Made by a program: the position numbers and the translations under genes. 64,000 nucleotides of DNA from Narthecium ossifragum (lineage: Eukaryota; Streptophyta; Magnoliopsida; Dioscoreales; Nartheciaceae), in the NCBI GenBank assembly GCA_963920575.1, contig OY986966.1:22019656-22083655 (forward strand). The letters are read 5' to 3'. Positions within the stretch are counted from its first letter, which is position 1; every line of letters begins with the position of its first letter. The notes under the pieces are model-generated. The model worked only from the letters and a program-made list of their open reading frames with translations, was not told where the DNA came from and did no database searches. This document shows, piece after piece, positions 11,913-24,082 of the stretch.

Positions 11913-11927
11913 ATGACCATCCGGTAA

Positions 11928-12306
11928 CCACCACCCTTGTTATTTCACGTGACTTTATTTCGATTATCTGATATATCTTACATAACTTGGATCAGATATT
12001 CTTAATCGTATATCCTTAACCGCATAATAGAATGCATTATATCATTGACCGTATAATAGAATGCATTGTATCGTATATAATAAATAGGAGACCAATTCAA
12101 AATCTTAAAGCCGTTAACTGTGCTGAACTGCTGATTCCACCACTATTACCAACCAGCTTCCCCTTTCTCTCTGCGTCTCTGACCTCGCTCTCGCGTCAAT
12201 GGTGGAAAGCGGTCGTTAGCTTCTTCCTCTTAATTACCTTTTCTTTTCAACTATCCCCTTCTTCGCCTCTGCTACTCGATCACCACCTATTCTGGTACAA
12301 TCAATC
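11928..12306 (+). promoter_or_regulatory. Promoter and 5' leader of the malectin/LRR gene
   Basis: A G-box CACGTG is at 11946-11951 and a TATA box TATATAATAAATA at 12074-12086, about 220 bp before the ATG. Between them is an imperfect tandem duplication (about 12018-12067) sharing ATAATAGAATGCATT. The LINE insertion ends at the start of this region, so any more distal promoter elements are now 1.6 kb further away. Confidence 0.6.
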
Positions 12307-15300
12307 ATGGAAAGCAGTGGCCTTTCTTTCTCAACGATACCCTACCTTCTTCTTTTCCTCATATTCTCCTTCTTCAGCGCCGTAGTTTCACAATCACCCA
12401 AAGGTTTTCTACTCAACTGCGGCGCCGCCGTTACTCTGAACTTCAAGGGCCTTACTTGGGTCCCCGACGACCAGTACATCGCCTCGGGCGACCCCAAGAA
12501 CCTCTCGCTCCCTGGCCTCATCCCCACCCTATCCACCTTCCGCTCCTTCCCCTTCACTAGTGTCCCCGTCCCCCGCGACCCTCGGAAGTTCTGCTACACC
12601 ATCGGTCTCGTGCTCCAAGGCACCCGGTACCTCGTTCGCACCACCTACTTCTATGAACCCTCGTCGTTGCCTCCGGTCTTTGACCAGATCGTCGACGGAA
12701 CCTTCTGGTGCATGGTCAATACGACGGCGGATCACGCCGCTGGCATGTCGTCCTACTACGAGGGTGTGTTCGAGGCCAGGGGGAAGAAGATGAGCGTGTG
12801 CATCGGGGCAAATACCTATACTGATTCCGACCCTTTCATCTCCGCGCTCGAGATTATACAGTTGGAGGATTCTGTGTACAACGGCACGAATTTCAGCACC
12901 ACGGCGATGGGCCTCATAGCCAGAACCAACTTTGGCTTTGGTGGTTCTATCCTAAGGTCATAATATCCTCCCCCCCTCTTTCTCTCTTTTTTCTTGTCTT
13001 AAAGTTCTTTTCTTTTGTGTTTATGTGAGAGATTAATTCATCTAGCAAGGTAAGCTGTCCATGCAAAGAAAAGGGAAACGGAACACATGATCTTGAATTT
13101 TAGTGAATTTTTCATTAATTTGTATTGGTTACATTCCACTTGCGTGACCAACCCTGTATTTGAGACTTCCATGTGACTTGTTGATGGATTCCACCTTGTT
13201 GAACTCCTCAGCAGTACTTCTCACTTAGGTTTTCTCTGGAACTGAAAATATAGGGGCCATAAGGCAAGTCAATGAGTTGCCATTGCCATAGTGTTCTCTG
13301 CAACCTGCTTCTGGTGTCAGTTACTAGAAATCAACCATTCTTAATGGTGTCTCTGTGAGGAACCATCGCAAGAGGTCGATTCTCGACTCCCTGATTTCCC
13401 TATGGAGAGATCCTTCCATGTGCAAAACATAGGACTCATTATGATGTTCTTACCCTTGAACGAGAACGTGATAAATCTCTAGCTTACGGATGAATTGTGC
13501 TGTTACACCAAAAATCAGACTGCCTACAAAATTTGTAAAATTCTTTAGTAGGGAAGACAAAAAGTTACTATCCCTACAGATAGTACGGTATGCTAAGCCA
13601 ACAAAGTACTATCTTTAGTTAACTTAACGAATCTGTGCTCTAGCAGATGTCCTTCATTCATGCTTCTAAGAACCCACTTTGAGTCAGAGTTTACCGCATA
13701 CATATGGGACTTGGCTATCTGAATGTTTTTTATTTTCCAACCATCTAGTGAAAATTATCTTGAAGTGTCTTGGTAAATTTAATAATTATCTGAATATCAT
13801 TGATTTTGAAGTCATATTGGCCCTGATGTTTTCCCATTTTCTTAATTTATATATACGTGAATATGTGCTGAAACATCGTGTGCCAAATGTGGAAATTAGG
13901 TATCCTGATGACAGATTTGATAGATACTGGCAGCCATTTACAGGCAGTATGCATGCCACAAGTAACACTCAAAACATATCAGTCTCTGGTTTCTGGAATC
14001 TCCCTCCTGCAGAAGTATTAAACACTGCACTGACAGCTGATCAAGATAAACCAATGGAATTACAGTGGCCTCAAGTGCCCCTTGCAAACTCCAGCTATTA
14101 CATTGCTCTTTATTTTGCTGACATGGCTTTGGGAAGCTCCAAAATGTTAAGTGTCTATATAAATGGTTATACTTTCTACAGTAATCTAAAGGTGTCATCA
14201 TCTGGGATTATGGTCTTTTCAAGCCTATGGAATCTTTCTGGCCCCACAAAAATTATACTTACTGCCGAGTCTGGAGTTCCTCCCCTAATCAATGCGGGAG
14301 AACTTTTTGGCCTCTTCCCTCTTGGAAGTTTAACTATTCCAAAAGATGGTATGACCCCTCATCTTGTTGCTCATATTGAAGCGACCAAAATTTACTTCTT
14401 GATGCAACTAATCTTCTGTTAATACAATAATTTCAGTTGTAGCCTTGGAGGCTATAAAGAAAAGTATTCATAATCCGCCTCTTAGTTGGGATGGTGATCC
14501 TTGCTTTCCTATTCGATATTCATGGGCTGGTGTAACATGCTCTGGGGGTCCCTCAATACGTGTGATTACCCTGTGAGTTGTACTCAGAGTAATAAAATAG
14601 TATTCCACTTTCTTTATGCTATTGTTGTTGTCAATGATTTGCTATTGATTGTAGTAATCTATCAAGGATGAGTCTTTCTGGATCATTATCACCTCAAATT
14701 GCCAAGTTGACTGCATTAACAGCCATGTACGTATGCAAAGAATAGCAATTTTGTTCAAATTTTTAAACGTACAAAGGCAGTACACCTAATAATGATCCTA
14801 TACGCAGCTCTTTCGCAGATAATAACTTAACAGGTCTTATCCCAAACATTACTCGTTTGAATCGGCTAGAGAAATTGTAAGTATGTGTCTCATGATATTT
14901 TTGTGCCTTTTGGTTCTTCTAAGTTATTTTGACATTCATTTATATGATGAATCCTCCTCAAGGCATCTGCAGGATAATCAGTTAACTGGAACAATCCCTC
15001 AAACATTGGGAAGCCTTAAACGTCTGCACGAACTGTAAGTTGTGATCTCTAATGTGTGCTTTTTTGTAACTCACCGATTGGTGGATAATTGGGACAGTAG
15101 CTTTTGTATTGCATAACTAGCATCATATTCTCTTACTAGCAGTTAATATTTCCCTTTTTTCAGCTATCAATATTTCCATGCAGCTTCAGTGGAGTTTCAT
15201 TATTTTCACGCTCATTAGCCTTTAGAATGTGATTGTTAGAGAATCCCTTACAGAGGCACATTACTTTCCACCAAGTGCACTTAGTGTCTCACTTCTAATT

Positions 15301-16194
15301 ACTCTGAATTCTTTGCATAATATTATAAATAATGTAGCCTATGTGATGTCTCAGCATCAATTTTCCAGGGATGTATTGCGCAAGGGTCCCTTACCCTTAG
15401 AGTAATAAACATTCTCAGGAAAACTTCAATCTTTCTAATTCTATGAGCAAGTCTCTTTCGTTGGGGGTAATGGGTAAATGCAGGTTTGAGACGGTTAAGA
15501 ACTGATTCGAAGAAGGTTTTTTATCTATGTCCTTGAAACATTGCCAGAAGGACAGCAATATCAAGCAATATGTTTACCATTAGAATCCTGTGGCAAGGCC
15601 ATGTGGAGCAGTTGATTTTTAAGTTGTTGGTATCCATAGTATAGCACTTCCTAATTCCTTGGTGATCTTCATAATCTTTTTTTTTAGCTTTTGAAGGGAA
15701 GTTTCTTTTGAATGGGAGTGGCATTGACTTAACCTGTTACTTCAACAATCCTTTTCGATTATGCACATTCTATTGTTTGGAAAGATGAAGTTTAGTCCTT
15801 CCTTTGTAGTGTAAAATATCTTGACCTCTGGATATCCTGATTGCACCTCACCATCCTAAATGCTAGAAAAATATTTCATGTTCCTGTAATTTATATTTTA
15901 TGTTTCAATTGGTATGGTTTCTTGATTATATTCCTCTTGAGTATCACCACACAAGTTTTTTGGGAGTTTTTGGCATTATAAATTTTCTTTATGTTGCCCT
16001 GCTTTAAACTTTGCAGTTTCGTACAGAATAATAACTTGAGTGGGAAAGTCCCAATCAACCTGAGACAGAAGCGTGGATTAAACCTGCAGTAAGTTATTAT
16101 CAAATATGAAGTCTAATGGCTCTTCTTCAGTTCTTAGTAACTGATTTATTCATTTCTTAGGTTGACGCCTGGGAATCACTTTTCATCTCCATGA
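12307..16194 (+). CDS. Secreted malectin-like domain protein with leucine-rich repeats
   Basis: Eight exons fit GT-AG rules and one frame: 12307-12956, 13900-14348, 14437-14572, 14655-14726, 14808-14876, 14963-15034, 16017-16088 and 16161-16194, giving 517 residues. Residues 1-29 are a signal peptide. A malectin-like domain follows (GFLLNCGAAVTLNF, VFDQIVDGTFW, NTTAD, then YPDDRFDRYWQPF), with WDGDPC and GVTC before the repeats. Exons 4-7 are 69-72 nt with phase-2 borders, one LRR each (ADNNLTGLIP, QDNQLTGTIP, QNNNLSGKVP). It ends LTPGNHFSSP with no membrane segment or kinase. The family includes Arabidopsis At1g25570 and At3g05990 (assigned from memory). A role in apoplastic carbohydrate binding is inferred. 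The ATG is the first in frame after the TATA box. Confidence 0.88.
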
Positions 16195-17020
16195 TGGTGT
16201 TTTACTTCCTTTGTAATCATGTGGATATAAGGCGCAGTTAGATTCTTTCCTAGTTGATGCTACAGCCTGCTGACGTTTGATTTCTGAGGCCAAGAGATTT
16301 CTTTAGTCAAACAGCTGATGGATTTCTATGAGGCGAAGAAGAACGTAGGGGATTCCTTCACCAATTAATACGTGTGCATTTTCAAATGGTTTTTCTTTTT
16401 ACAAACATATGTAAGAAGGCCGTGTAAAAAGCTTATTCATTTCGTTATCTTGCTTTCTTTTATGCTGGTGTATTTTCGTTTTCCCAAACTCACTTCCCAC
16501 TAGGGTTACAATCCCCACTAAAATTGCCATTTTTCTACAAACATTGTACTCATCTTACTGGGCTTCTGTGAATAGATTGATTTATTTTGTTCATTTGTTG
16601 AGCCAATGCAAATCTCAGCGGCTGGTTATGTAAATTTTAAAGAATCGTATGAGCTAATTGTTGTAGACGTATACAACTTACTTTGGATGGGGGTTAAACA
16701 CGGGTTAAGTTTAAATTTCGCTCTTCAAATTTAAATCATGTCAATTTGGTCATCTAATTTTCAAAAACTGTTTAATTTGGGCCATGACCTCATGCGAAAA
16801 AAAAAGACGGTGCGAAAAGGAAATAACCCATTTCATTCTTACAAAGAGCATTTACAGTTTACAGATCTGTTACAGTATAATTACACGCAAATCCATAACT
16901 GAGACGCATACGCCACTTCTTCTCAATCTCAAGTTCTCAACACATCATTAGAAGAAAACTACGCTATCCATTAATGAGGTGCAGCCTATGTTACATAGCT
17001 TTTCCAAATGCAACATCACA
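16195..17020. other. Intergenic space between convergent genes
   Basis: It holds the 3' UTRs of the malectin/LRR gene (+) and the methyltransferase gene (-). It is AT-rich and no repeat or RNA gene is seen. Confidence 0.5.
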
Positions 17021-20000
17021 CTAGTGTAAAACCTGATCTCTAATGCTTGGAGCAACCCCTAATGATCCCTGCATCTTTTTACATACATAAATGTAATGAG
17101 AATCTGGATCTTCAAGAATGAAACCAACTGGAAGCTGACCCCTTTCTGTAAGTGGAACAGGTTCCATGATAGGCTTTGACGCATTGAAGCCAACACGTCT
17201 TTGGTACCCAGGCCTTGCTGAAAAGATCAAACATGCAATCAGGTAGAAAAGAAATTTACGGAAGCCTGCAATCAATTTGAAAGGAAGTATTGAACCTCAA
17301 AATCTGATTGACTACAAGGAACAAATGATAACACCATAATGGAAGAAAGAGATACGCAAATACAGGGTACATGTTAATTTATCATTACATTTATTCCAAA
17401 TTTCAAAGTTCAGAATGATAGATGATGCAATATGTCGGAATCCAATCAGCTGCTTTCTTTATCGGTTCTGTATCATTTATCACTTTGCAAATGGGGTCCA
17501 ATTAGATAACATATATGTGTTTCTGAGCATCAACCAAAGAGCATGTCCAGGTTTAGTAGGTGTAACTAAAATCTTTTAAAGCCTAGATACAGAAACATAA
17601 ATGGCCTAATGACAAAGGACAATATGCAGCTTGAATACATAATAGCATAAGGGACAAACTTATTTCTCTGAACAATATCTTCCCTAGAGCTCAAGGAGGC
17701 AATATGCGGCTCATAAACTGACAGGGGTTACCACATAGAAAACAAGCAGTATATTGACACGTATATGGATGCATGTCGGAATTGAATAAGTGTATTTCAA
17801 ATAAGGAAACATAATGGGAAGAAACATTGAAGAAGTGTTATACGAGTAACAAAACAATAATCACCCAAATGGTTATTGTAGGACTTTTTAGGACACTATG
17901 GCCTCAGAGAGTTTCACTATTAATTCACTTCATACGAAGATACGTAGCTAGAACCTGAAGGCTCTGCTTGGGAGTTTTCTCCGCAGGTTTTGGGGCATAT
18001 TAAAACATGCATTTTGGGGCTTTTAAAAAAAAAAGTGTTTCAAGGAGTTTATAAAACCACTCAAAACCTATGCTTGGGAGGGTTTGGTGTTAGTGAGCGT
18101 GCACTCGTAAGCTCAGGTGCCTGGATGGTTGCCTCGTCTGCCTAATGGGTTAAGAGACTCAATGACAAAATCCTAGTAGGGATGGGAGCAGGTAGTAGGC
18201 TAGGTTGCTTGGAGAGGAAGTAACCAAAGGAAAACATAGGGAGGATGACTCCAAATGGAGTTGGAGGACTAGGAATTCAGCCATGAACCGTCTTCACATG
18301 TGGGAAGGGCCAGGAGAAATAAACTATCAAAGTAGTATAAAACTTATAGCCAGTTTAATATTACACGTGCAAAAAGCAAGATGATGAGCAAATCACAATC
18401 CGAGTGTTAAATAATCAACTATAGCAGGAAGATTTCTCTGAACTTGAAAGACGAATCAGGAAGCCAAGCTTAATGATTTTTATACTCACGTATAATGTAC
18501 AAGACGATCTTCCAACTGCATCCGGCTTGCTGCAAGTGAGGAATGCGCACTGATGGATCACCATAAGTTATCTGCAGAGCATCTTGGATCCAATTACAAA
18601 GATTCTTTAATGTATAAACACAACCAATGATAATAATAAATGATATACTCGAGAATATACCAACATATAGATCCCTCCAGGTATAAGAAGCCTGAATGCC
18701 AAAAAATATCGACCTTCCGTTATCACAATATGATAAAGAATAAACCTACGAGAATCTCATACAAAGCCGATACAAGTTTGGATTTTACAGCTGGAATCAA
18801 CTCCTCCAGTGATAAAGGAAAAACCTGTTAACTTCTGCAACCATTTGACTGACGCTGAGTGGAGCATCGGTACCACACTATTACATTTGAAGCGGGAATT
18901 GAAAGGTTAGAAAATGGAAAGAAAGGAAGTTGAAGTTTCCTAAGGAACTTCGCATATGAATCTTACCATCAATGAGTCCAGAGTCCCTAGATAGATCGAA
19001 GCGCAAAAGTAATGTTCAGGAAAAAAATAAAGAAGCATCAGTCTGTAATTATCTTGGTGTCATTTGCAATTTATATTATCAATGCACAATGATATTATGA
19101 TGGTAGAAGTGACTACCTTTATCAACAACACAGTCGAATGATCCATCTATGAAAAACCTCATATCCCTGACATCCATTTGCATGTCTACAAATAATCAAG
19201 GCTACCAAAGGAAAACCTTTAATTTGATTTCCACAGAAGAAAGAAGTCCAGATATCTAGGAAATCAGTCAATAAGGATACACTTCAGCTGTGGCACACCT
19301 GCATATCTCTTTCTCATCATTTCTATTGCAACTAATGAAATATCGATGTTCATTATATCCATATATCCATCCTTAACCATATCCTCAGACATAACTACAT
19401 AACAAACACGAACAGTATAAATATTTCACGAAAGGATGAAATACATACGGCTATAACCAACTTAATGGAAACTCAGCTTAACATCTAGGAAGACTACCGT
19501 TGTTCACCATAACATCCAAAATAATTAATAGGACAATTCATTCTTTCATCACACCACTTTAGAAACAAGAACTAATGATCAATGCTTTCATAAGAATGTT
19601 TTGGCCAAAAAAAAAAAAAAAAAAAAATGCAACTTCTTTTAAACTCTGGTTATAAACATAGGATCCTGAATTTTGAGGGGCAAAACAATTTTAATCCCGT
19701 AGCATCAAACCACTTGTTTCTTGGATCACATTCGTGAGTTAAACATGATGTCCACATAACAGATAGTTTAATGTCATTCAGTAGCATGATTTTCATAGCG
19801 TAGGCAAAATACGGGATATCTGAATTCAAGAAAAGGAGAAAGATTGTCCCCCATCGAGCAACAAGAAGGTAACTTCATGAGAAATCATGGATTAACCTCG
19901 AGTATTTGATCAGAGAGGGGGGGATTAAGGGATTACGAGCATTGCCGCAGCCAGCCATGAGGATGCGGGAGGAGGTGGGGACGAATTTGCGGACGAATGG

Positions 20001-20144
20001 GCGGAGGGCGGGGTACCGTTGATACCAATCGAAAGAGGAATCCCCTTCCTCCAAATACCGCCCATCCCAGTACTGCGCGTCACCGTAGTTGAAGCTATTG
20101 CCGCCGCACTCCGACGCTTCCCGGCTGCCTCCGCCGCCGTACAT
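17021..20144 (-). CDS. SAM-dependent methyltransferase, METTL13/EEF1AKMT4-like
   Basis: Eight minus-strand exons splice in frame to 257 residues: 20144-19937, 19394-19281, 19185-19117, 18986-18967, 18877-18825, 18691-18661, 18571-18490 and 17217-17021 (stop TAG). The N-terminus has YGDAQYWDGRY and FDWYQRY, typical of this family. Motif I is LMAGCGNA (about residues 62-69), followed by NIDIS with the acidic residue expected to bind the ribose of SAM. QMDVRDM, VVDKGTLDSLMCGTDAPLS and LLIPGGIYML with ITYGDPSVR complete the Rossmann fold. In eukaryotes the family methylates lysines of translation elongation factor 1A; activity here is inferred. All domains look intact, and the 20- and 31-nt exons are unusually short. 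Expected location is cytosolic, as no targeting signal is seen. Confidence 0.88.
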
Positions 20145-20633
20145 CGAGTTTCCTCACCTATGATTTACAAACCAAACCACCCTTTGGCCTTTGCTTTCCT
20201 ATTCGTTCGTTCAGAGAGTTGAGAACCGGTGTCTCCATCTGTTTTATCTAGCCGGATGACACCACCGCATCCAGGCGTCACTGGCTGTAGATGAGCCGAA
20301 CACGAACGAGCCGAGCTCTCGGCTCGTGTTCGGCTCAAGTCCGAGCGAGCGTTTGTTGGCCTTCGACGTCCAGCATGGGCGGCAGAGGAAGACCATGGCG
20401 GCAGTCCCAATGGACGCCGCCGGAGATGGGCGTTGCGAGGGCCATGGGCGGCGTCGGAAGTGGGCATCCGCCGCATGTAGCAACGGAAGCCATGATGAAT
20501 GACGGCTGCTATTGAAACGTAGCCGTTAGATTGAGATCTAACCGCTGTAGTTGTCATTTTTTTCCCCACATGATTCATGTGGTTGTTTTCCAATCTAACG
20601 TATTGAAAACTACAGCTTTACCATCAGATTTAA
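20145..20633. other. 5' flank of the methyltransferase gene, with a large inverted repeat
   Basis: The methyltransferase leader and promoter should lie here, but I see no convincing TATA box on the minus strand. A hairpin-forming inverted repeat has arms at 20293-20315 and 20318-20336 (GAGCCGAACACGA... with its complement, centred on GAGCTC). A second weaker inverted pair around CCGTTAGATTGAGATCTAACC is at about 20522-20543. The GC-rich open frames across the stretch have no recognisable product. Confidence 0.4.
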
Positions 20634-21662
20634 CATTTGTAATTCGATTCCACCAAGTTATAAATTAAGTGAAATTTAGTTTCAATCCCCAATTCCGTTA
20701 CTATAATTTGACAGAAAACCACTCACGTGCACGCACGTGAGCGCACGTGAGCGGTTTTGCATCTGTTTCTCGCCACGGAATGTGATATTCTCTTCCTCAC
20801 CTACCCTTCTCATCTGGAGCCTCCATCGCCGCATGCTCCCCAGTTACGCCCTTCTCCAGTCCCTCGTCGGAGCTCCTACACCACTGAGCCGCCTACCACC
20901 AGTCCCCAATCCTGGCCGCAATCATCCTCCCACTGGCCGCAATCATCCTCCCACCTCCATAGACTCTGTCGAGCTCATCCACTCCAGTGGCCTCCATAAA
21001 CACCCGCCATCTAAGCTCCACAGACCTCCCACCCATCTCTCTCAACCACCGTCATGTTTCATCATCGCCACCAACCCTCGGCCACCTCCTCGAAACCCTC
21101 CTTCCTCACCTCCAACGAGCTACCCGACCCCGAGCTCTACAACCTCCTCTAACCTCGACCTCACACATCTCTCGCCCTCATCGTGACCTCCCAGCACCCC
21201 TCTCCATCACTGAACGCCGGTGGTGAGGGAAAGAGGAGAGTTGGGGAGGAGGGAAAGAGGGGAGAAATAGAGGAAGAGGAAGGAGAGAGAGGGAGAGGGG
21301 AGGGAAAGAGGAGAGAAACATAGGAAGAGGGAGGGGAGAAAGGGAGCGAAGGAGGGAAAGAAAGAGAGGGGAGAAGAGAGCAGGGAGGGAGGAACCGGAG
21401 AAGAAGAGCCAGAGGGGAGGAGGAACTGAGGAGAGGAGGCGACGGAGCCGAAGCTGGGGGGGGGGACGAGCCGGAGAAGAGGAGGCGACGGAGTTGGAGC
21501 CGGAGAAGAGGAGGAGCCGCGGCATGACACGTGGCTGTTTGGGCTGACGATAGTCACGTGCATGTCACGTGACCAGTTTACCGTCAGCCCATATAACATC
21601 GTTAGGGGCTTGGACCACTTTACCATGATATTATAACTTGGTGGTATTGAATTGCAAATTAC
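20634..21662. mobile_element. Mutator-like non-autonomous element with long TIRs
   Basis: About 65 bp at 20634-20700 and the reverse complement of about 21594-21662 are alike, with the shared core CCACCAAGTTATAA (20651-20664) against TTATAACTTGGTGG (21634-21647). The inner flanks carry CACGTG-rich repeats at both ends. The interior has a Pro/Ser-coding stretch (20737-21190) and a purine-rich GAGAGG tract (21230-21500). No transposase is seen. The exact target duplication could not be fixed. The interior may be captured host sequence but is not recognisable. Confidence 0.6.
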
Positions 21663-21791
21663 GTAAAACTCCTCGAAGCTCCAAGCCCTCGACCACCTCG
21701 AGAATGTCACGCCATTTTCTAGAAGAACACATGAAAGAAGGGACTACATCGACCTGCATCGCCTATGCAGCCCAAGTAGGGTGAGGAACAA

Positions 21792-24082
21792 TGCGAGGAC
21801 CTGTCCCTCTATTCCTGGGTCGACCGCTTGGGTCGAGTCCGCGGCTCGTTGTAGACCACAAGGGCAATTTGGTAGATTGCGCCTTGTCGGTTTGTTTCAC
21901 ACCCGCGTGTGCACACACAGCCTCTAATTGATAATTGTGTTTGACTAGATCCTTTTAGGAGGTTTTTGACCTGTGGATCGATCCAAATTAGTGTTGGATG
22001 GATCCAGCCAGATCTTGGATCGATCCAGGATACTGTAGCAGGTCGGTTCACGACCCGCTATAAATACCCCTCCCCTGCCTTCCTTCTTCTCTCTTTTCCT
22101 CTCTTTTCCCTTGTTTCTGGCTGAGTCTTCTCTCTCTCCGTTCTCCTTCCTCCGGCCATCGTTATGAGTGTTTGAAGGCTCGTTGGAACCGTGGCGGCGT
22201 GAGGAAGACCTATGGTGTGGTTGGAAGCCTTGTTGGTGACTGGTTTGCGGGGAATCAGCCGAGGAGTTTGTTTCCGGTAGGTTTCAACCTACTTGAGTTA
22301 GTTTAGGGGTGTTCTCTTGATCTAGCCATTAGATCTTGTTGTTCTTTATGTTGTTGGCTTCCTCTTGCTTAGTATAATTTCTGGTTTAAGTTTCATAAGC
22401 TTTGGTTGAGATTTTAGTAGGATTTAAGCATGTTGAAGCTCGGATTTTTTCCGGTTTTGCTGTTCCTAAAGAACAACCAACTTACGACGCGTTTTTCGGT
22501 CAATAGAAGCATGATATTGACTTATGATGAACATAAGAGTTGTAGATCTCTGAGTTATCTTTCCATTCCATCTTATTTCGTATTTGTCCGATTTTTCTAC
22601 AAAGTTTGGTGATTTTTCTCATGGCCTGCGACGAGACTGATCTGAAGCTGGTATGAAGTTGTTCGGATCGATCCAAATATTCCGGATCGATCCAATATTT
22701 TCTGGATCGATCCTAAAGCTGACTGATGGGGTTTTATTGACTATTTTTAGTGGTTTTGATTAGCTTTTTTCCGGTAATCGAGACGTTGGATGTTTCCAGA
22801 TTTTGGATATGTTGATCCCGGCATGTTGATCTACTGAAGACTAAGTTGGATCTCGAATCCGACGTCATTTGGACGTCGGATCGATGGGGCCAATTAGCCT
22901 CTAAGTAGAGGATGTTTGGTGTTTTAATAATATTATATGTTTGAAACATATAATATTATATTTTACTGTTCATCGGAGTTTTCAGGGTTGCTTCCCGTTG
23001 CAGGAGTCCACGGTTGACGATCGTGGTACCGTCATAATGCCGGGACCCGCTGCAGATCGGTTGGCACCGGTTGGTAGTACCGCTGCAGCGATCCAATTAG
23101 ACTCGTATGCTATCCTTAACATACTGTTGCATGCTTATCTCTTATCTGTGTATGTTCATAGCATGCATTTCTCTGTTGTGCATTAGTTGCATGGTTAGGG
23201 CGTGGGTGATCTGTGGGTCGTCATCCCGAGGCTGGAAGCTCGGATTTAGCCCTAGGACCGGGGTTTGGTAGTTTGGACCTGGTTCGAATTGTGGTGTCCA
23301 GTCAAACTTGATGATAGGCTTAGATGACTGGTACACCTGTTGCTTGGTGATTATAGAGGTCGTGTCGGCCTTGAGTCGGATGCTGAGGTGTAGCCGGTAT
23401 TCCACTGTGTTGACTCTTGAGTAGAGAAGTTGCCTACTCAACGGTGCCATTTCCCGCCTGCAGTGTCGGGTTCCTGCTTGTGAGTCAACAGTGTTGTTTC
23501 CTGCTACTGAGTGTGACCTGACATGTGACTAGCTCGGCTGGAAAACCATAATCGTGGGCCTCAGGGACACGCGGTGGGGTTATGGGACCCCTGTATACAC
23601 CCAGGTCTTACCTGAGGGTGACACTGTTGCGTTTCCCTCTTCCTTCTGTGTGTCGTAGTGTAGAACCCTACTGAGCTTTATGCTCACTCCTACCCGGGCT
23701 GCGTTTTGCAGGTGCATGCATCAGTTCTTCTGTGGCCCCTATTGGGCAGTTGATCGGCAGTGCGGCGGCGCCAGGCGGAGTATGAGAGGTGGTGATCTTT
23801 TACTGCTTTTAACCTATGTTAGATAGCCTCCTACGGGAGTGTTAATGTTGTATTTGGATCTTCCCCTCTCTGAGGATATGTATATTAAATTCACTTGGGT
23901 TTTGTAATCTCAGATTCGAGGCTTGTAATTTAATTATGTCTTTTTAAATTGAGGGTGTTTGTGATGAATTGTTAGGGAGACCATTAGGTTAGAGGGAACC
24001 CTCGCCAAAGTTTTTCGTGCTTCGTTAGGTTCCGGTTTGCGTCGCCTGACCCGGTTGGGCTTTCGCGAGTCGGGGCGCGACA
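21792..24082 (+). mobile_element. Solo LTR of the TGTGAGGACC family, nested
   Basis: The 2291-bp LTR starts TGCGAGGACC and ends GGGGCGCGACA. AACAA is duplicated exactly at 21787-21791 and 24083-24087. TATAAATA is at 22059-22066. GGATCGATCC motifs occur before it (about 21976-22030) and after it (about 22656-22706). A perfect 31-bp AT palindrome is at 22928-22958. No internal sequence remains, so the full element was lost by recombination between its LTRs. Confidence 0.9.
22928..22958. repeat. Perfect AT-rich palindrome inside the solo LTR
   Basis: TAATATTATATGTTT and its exact complement are separated by a single G. The same structure (14-bp arms, 3-nt loop) sits at 59470-59500 in the solo LTR at 58349-60707, so it is a conserved part of the LTR family. 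Confidence 0.85.

Noticed and set aside
12032..12385. 117-codon frame overlapping the start of the malectin/LRR gene
   Set aside because: It lies in the 5' leader and in a different frame from the signal peptide and malectin domain; there is no homology.
20737..21226. Overlapping plus-strand frames as a Pro-rich protein gene
   Set aside because: They are low-complexity, lie inside a TIR element and have no recognisable domain, start context or splice support.
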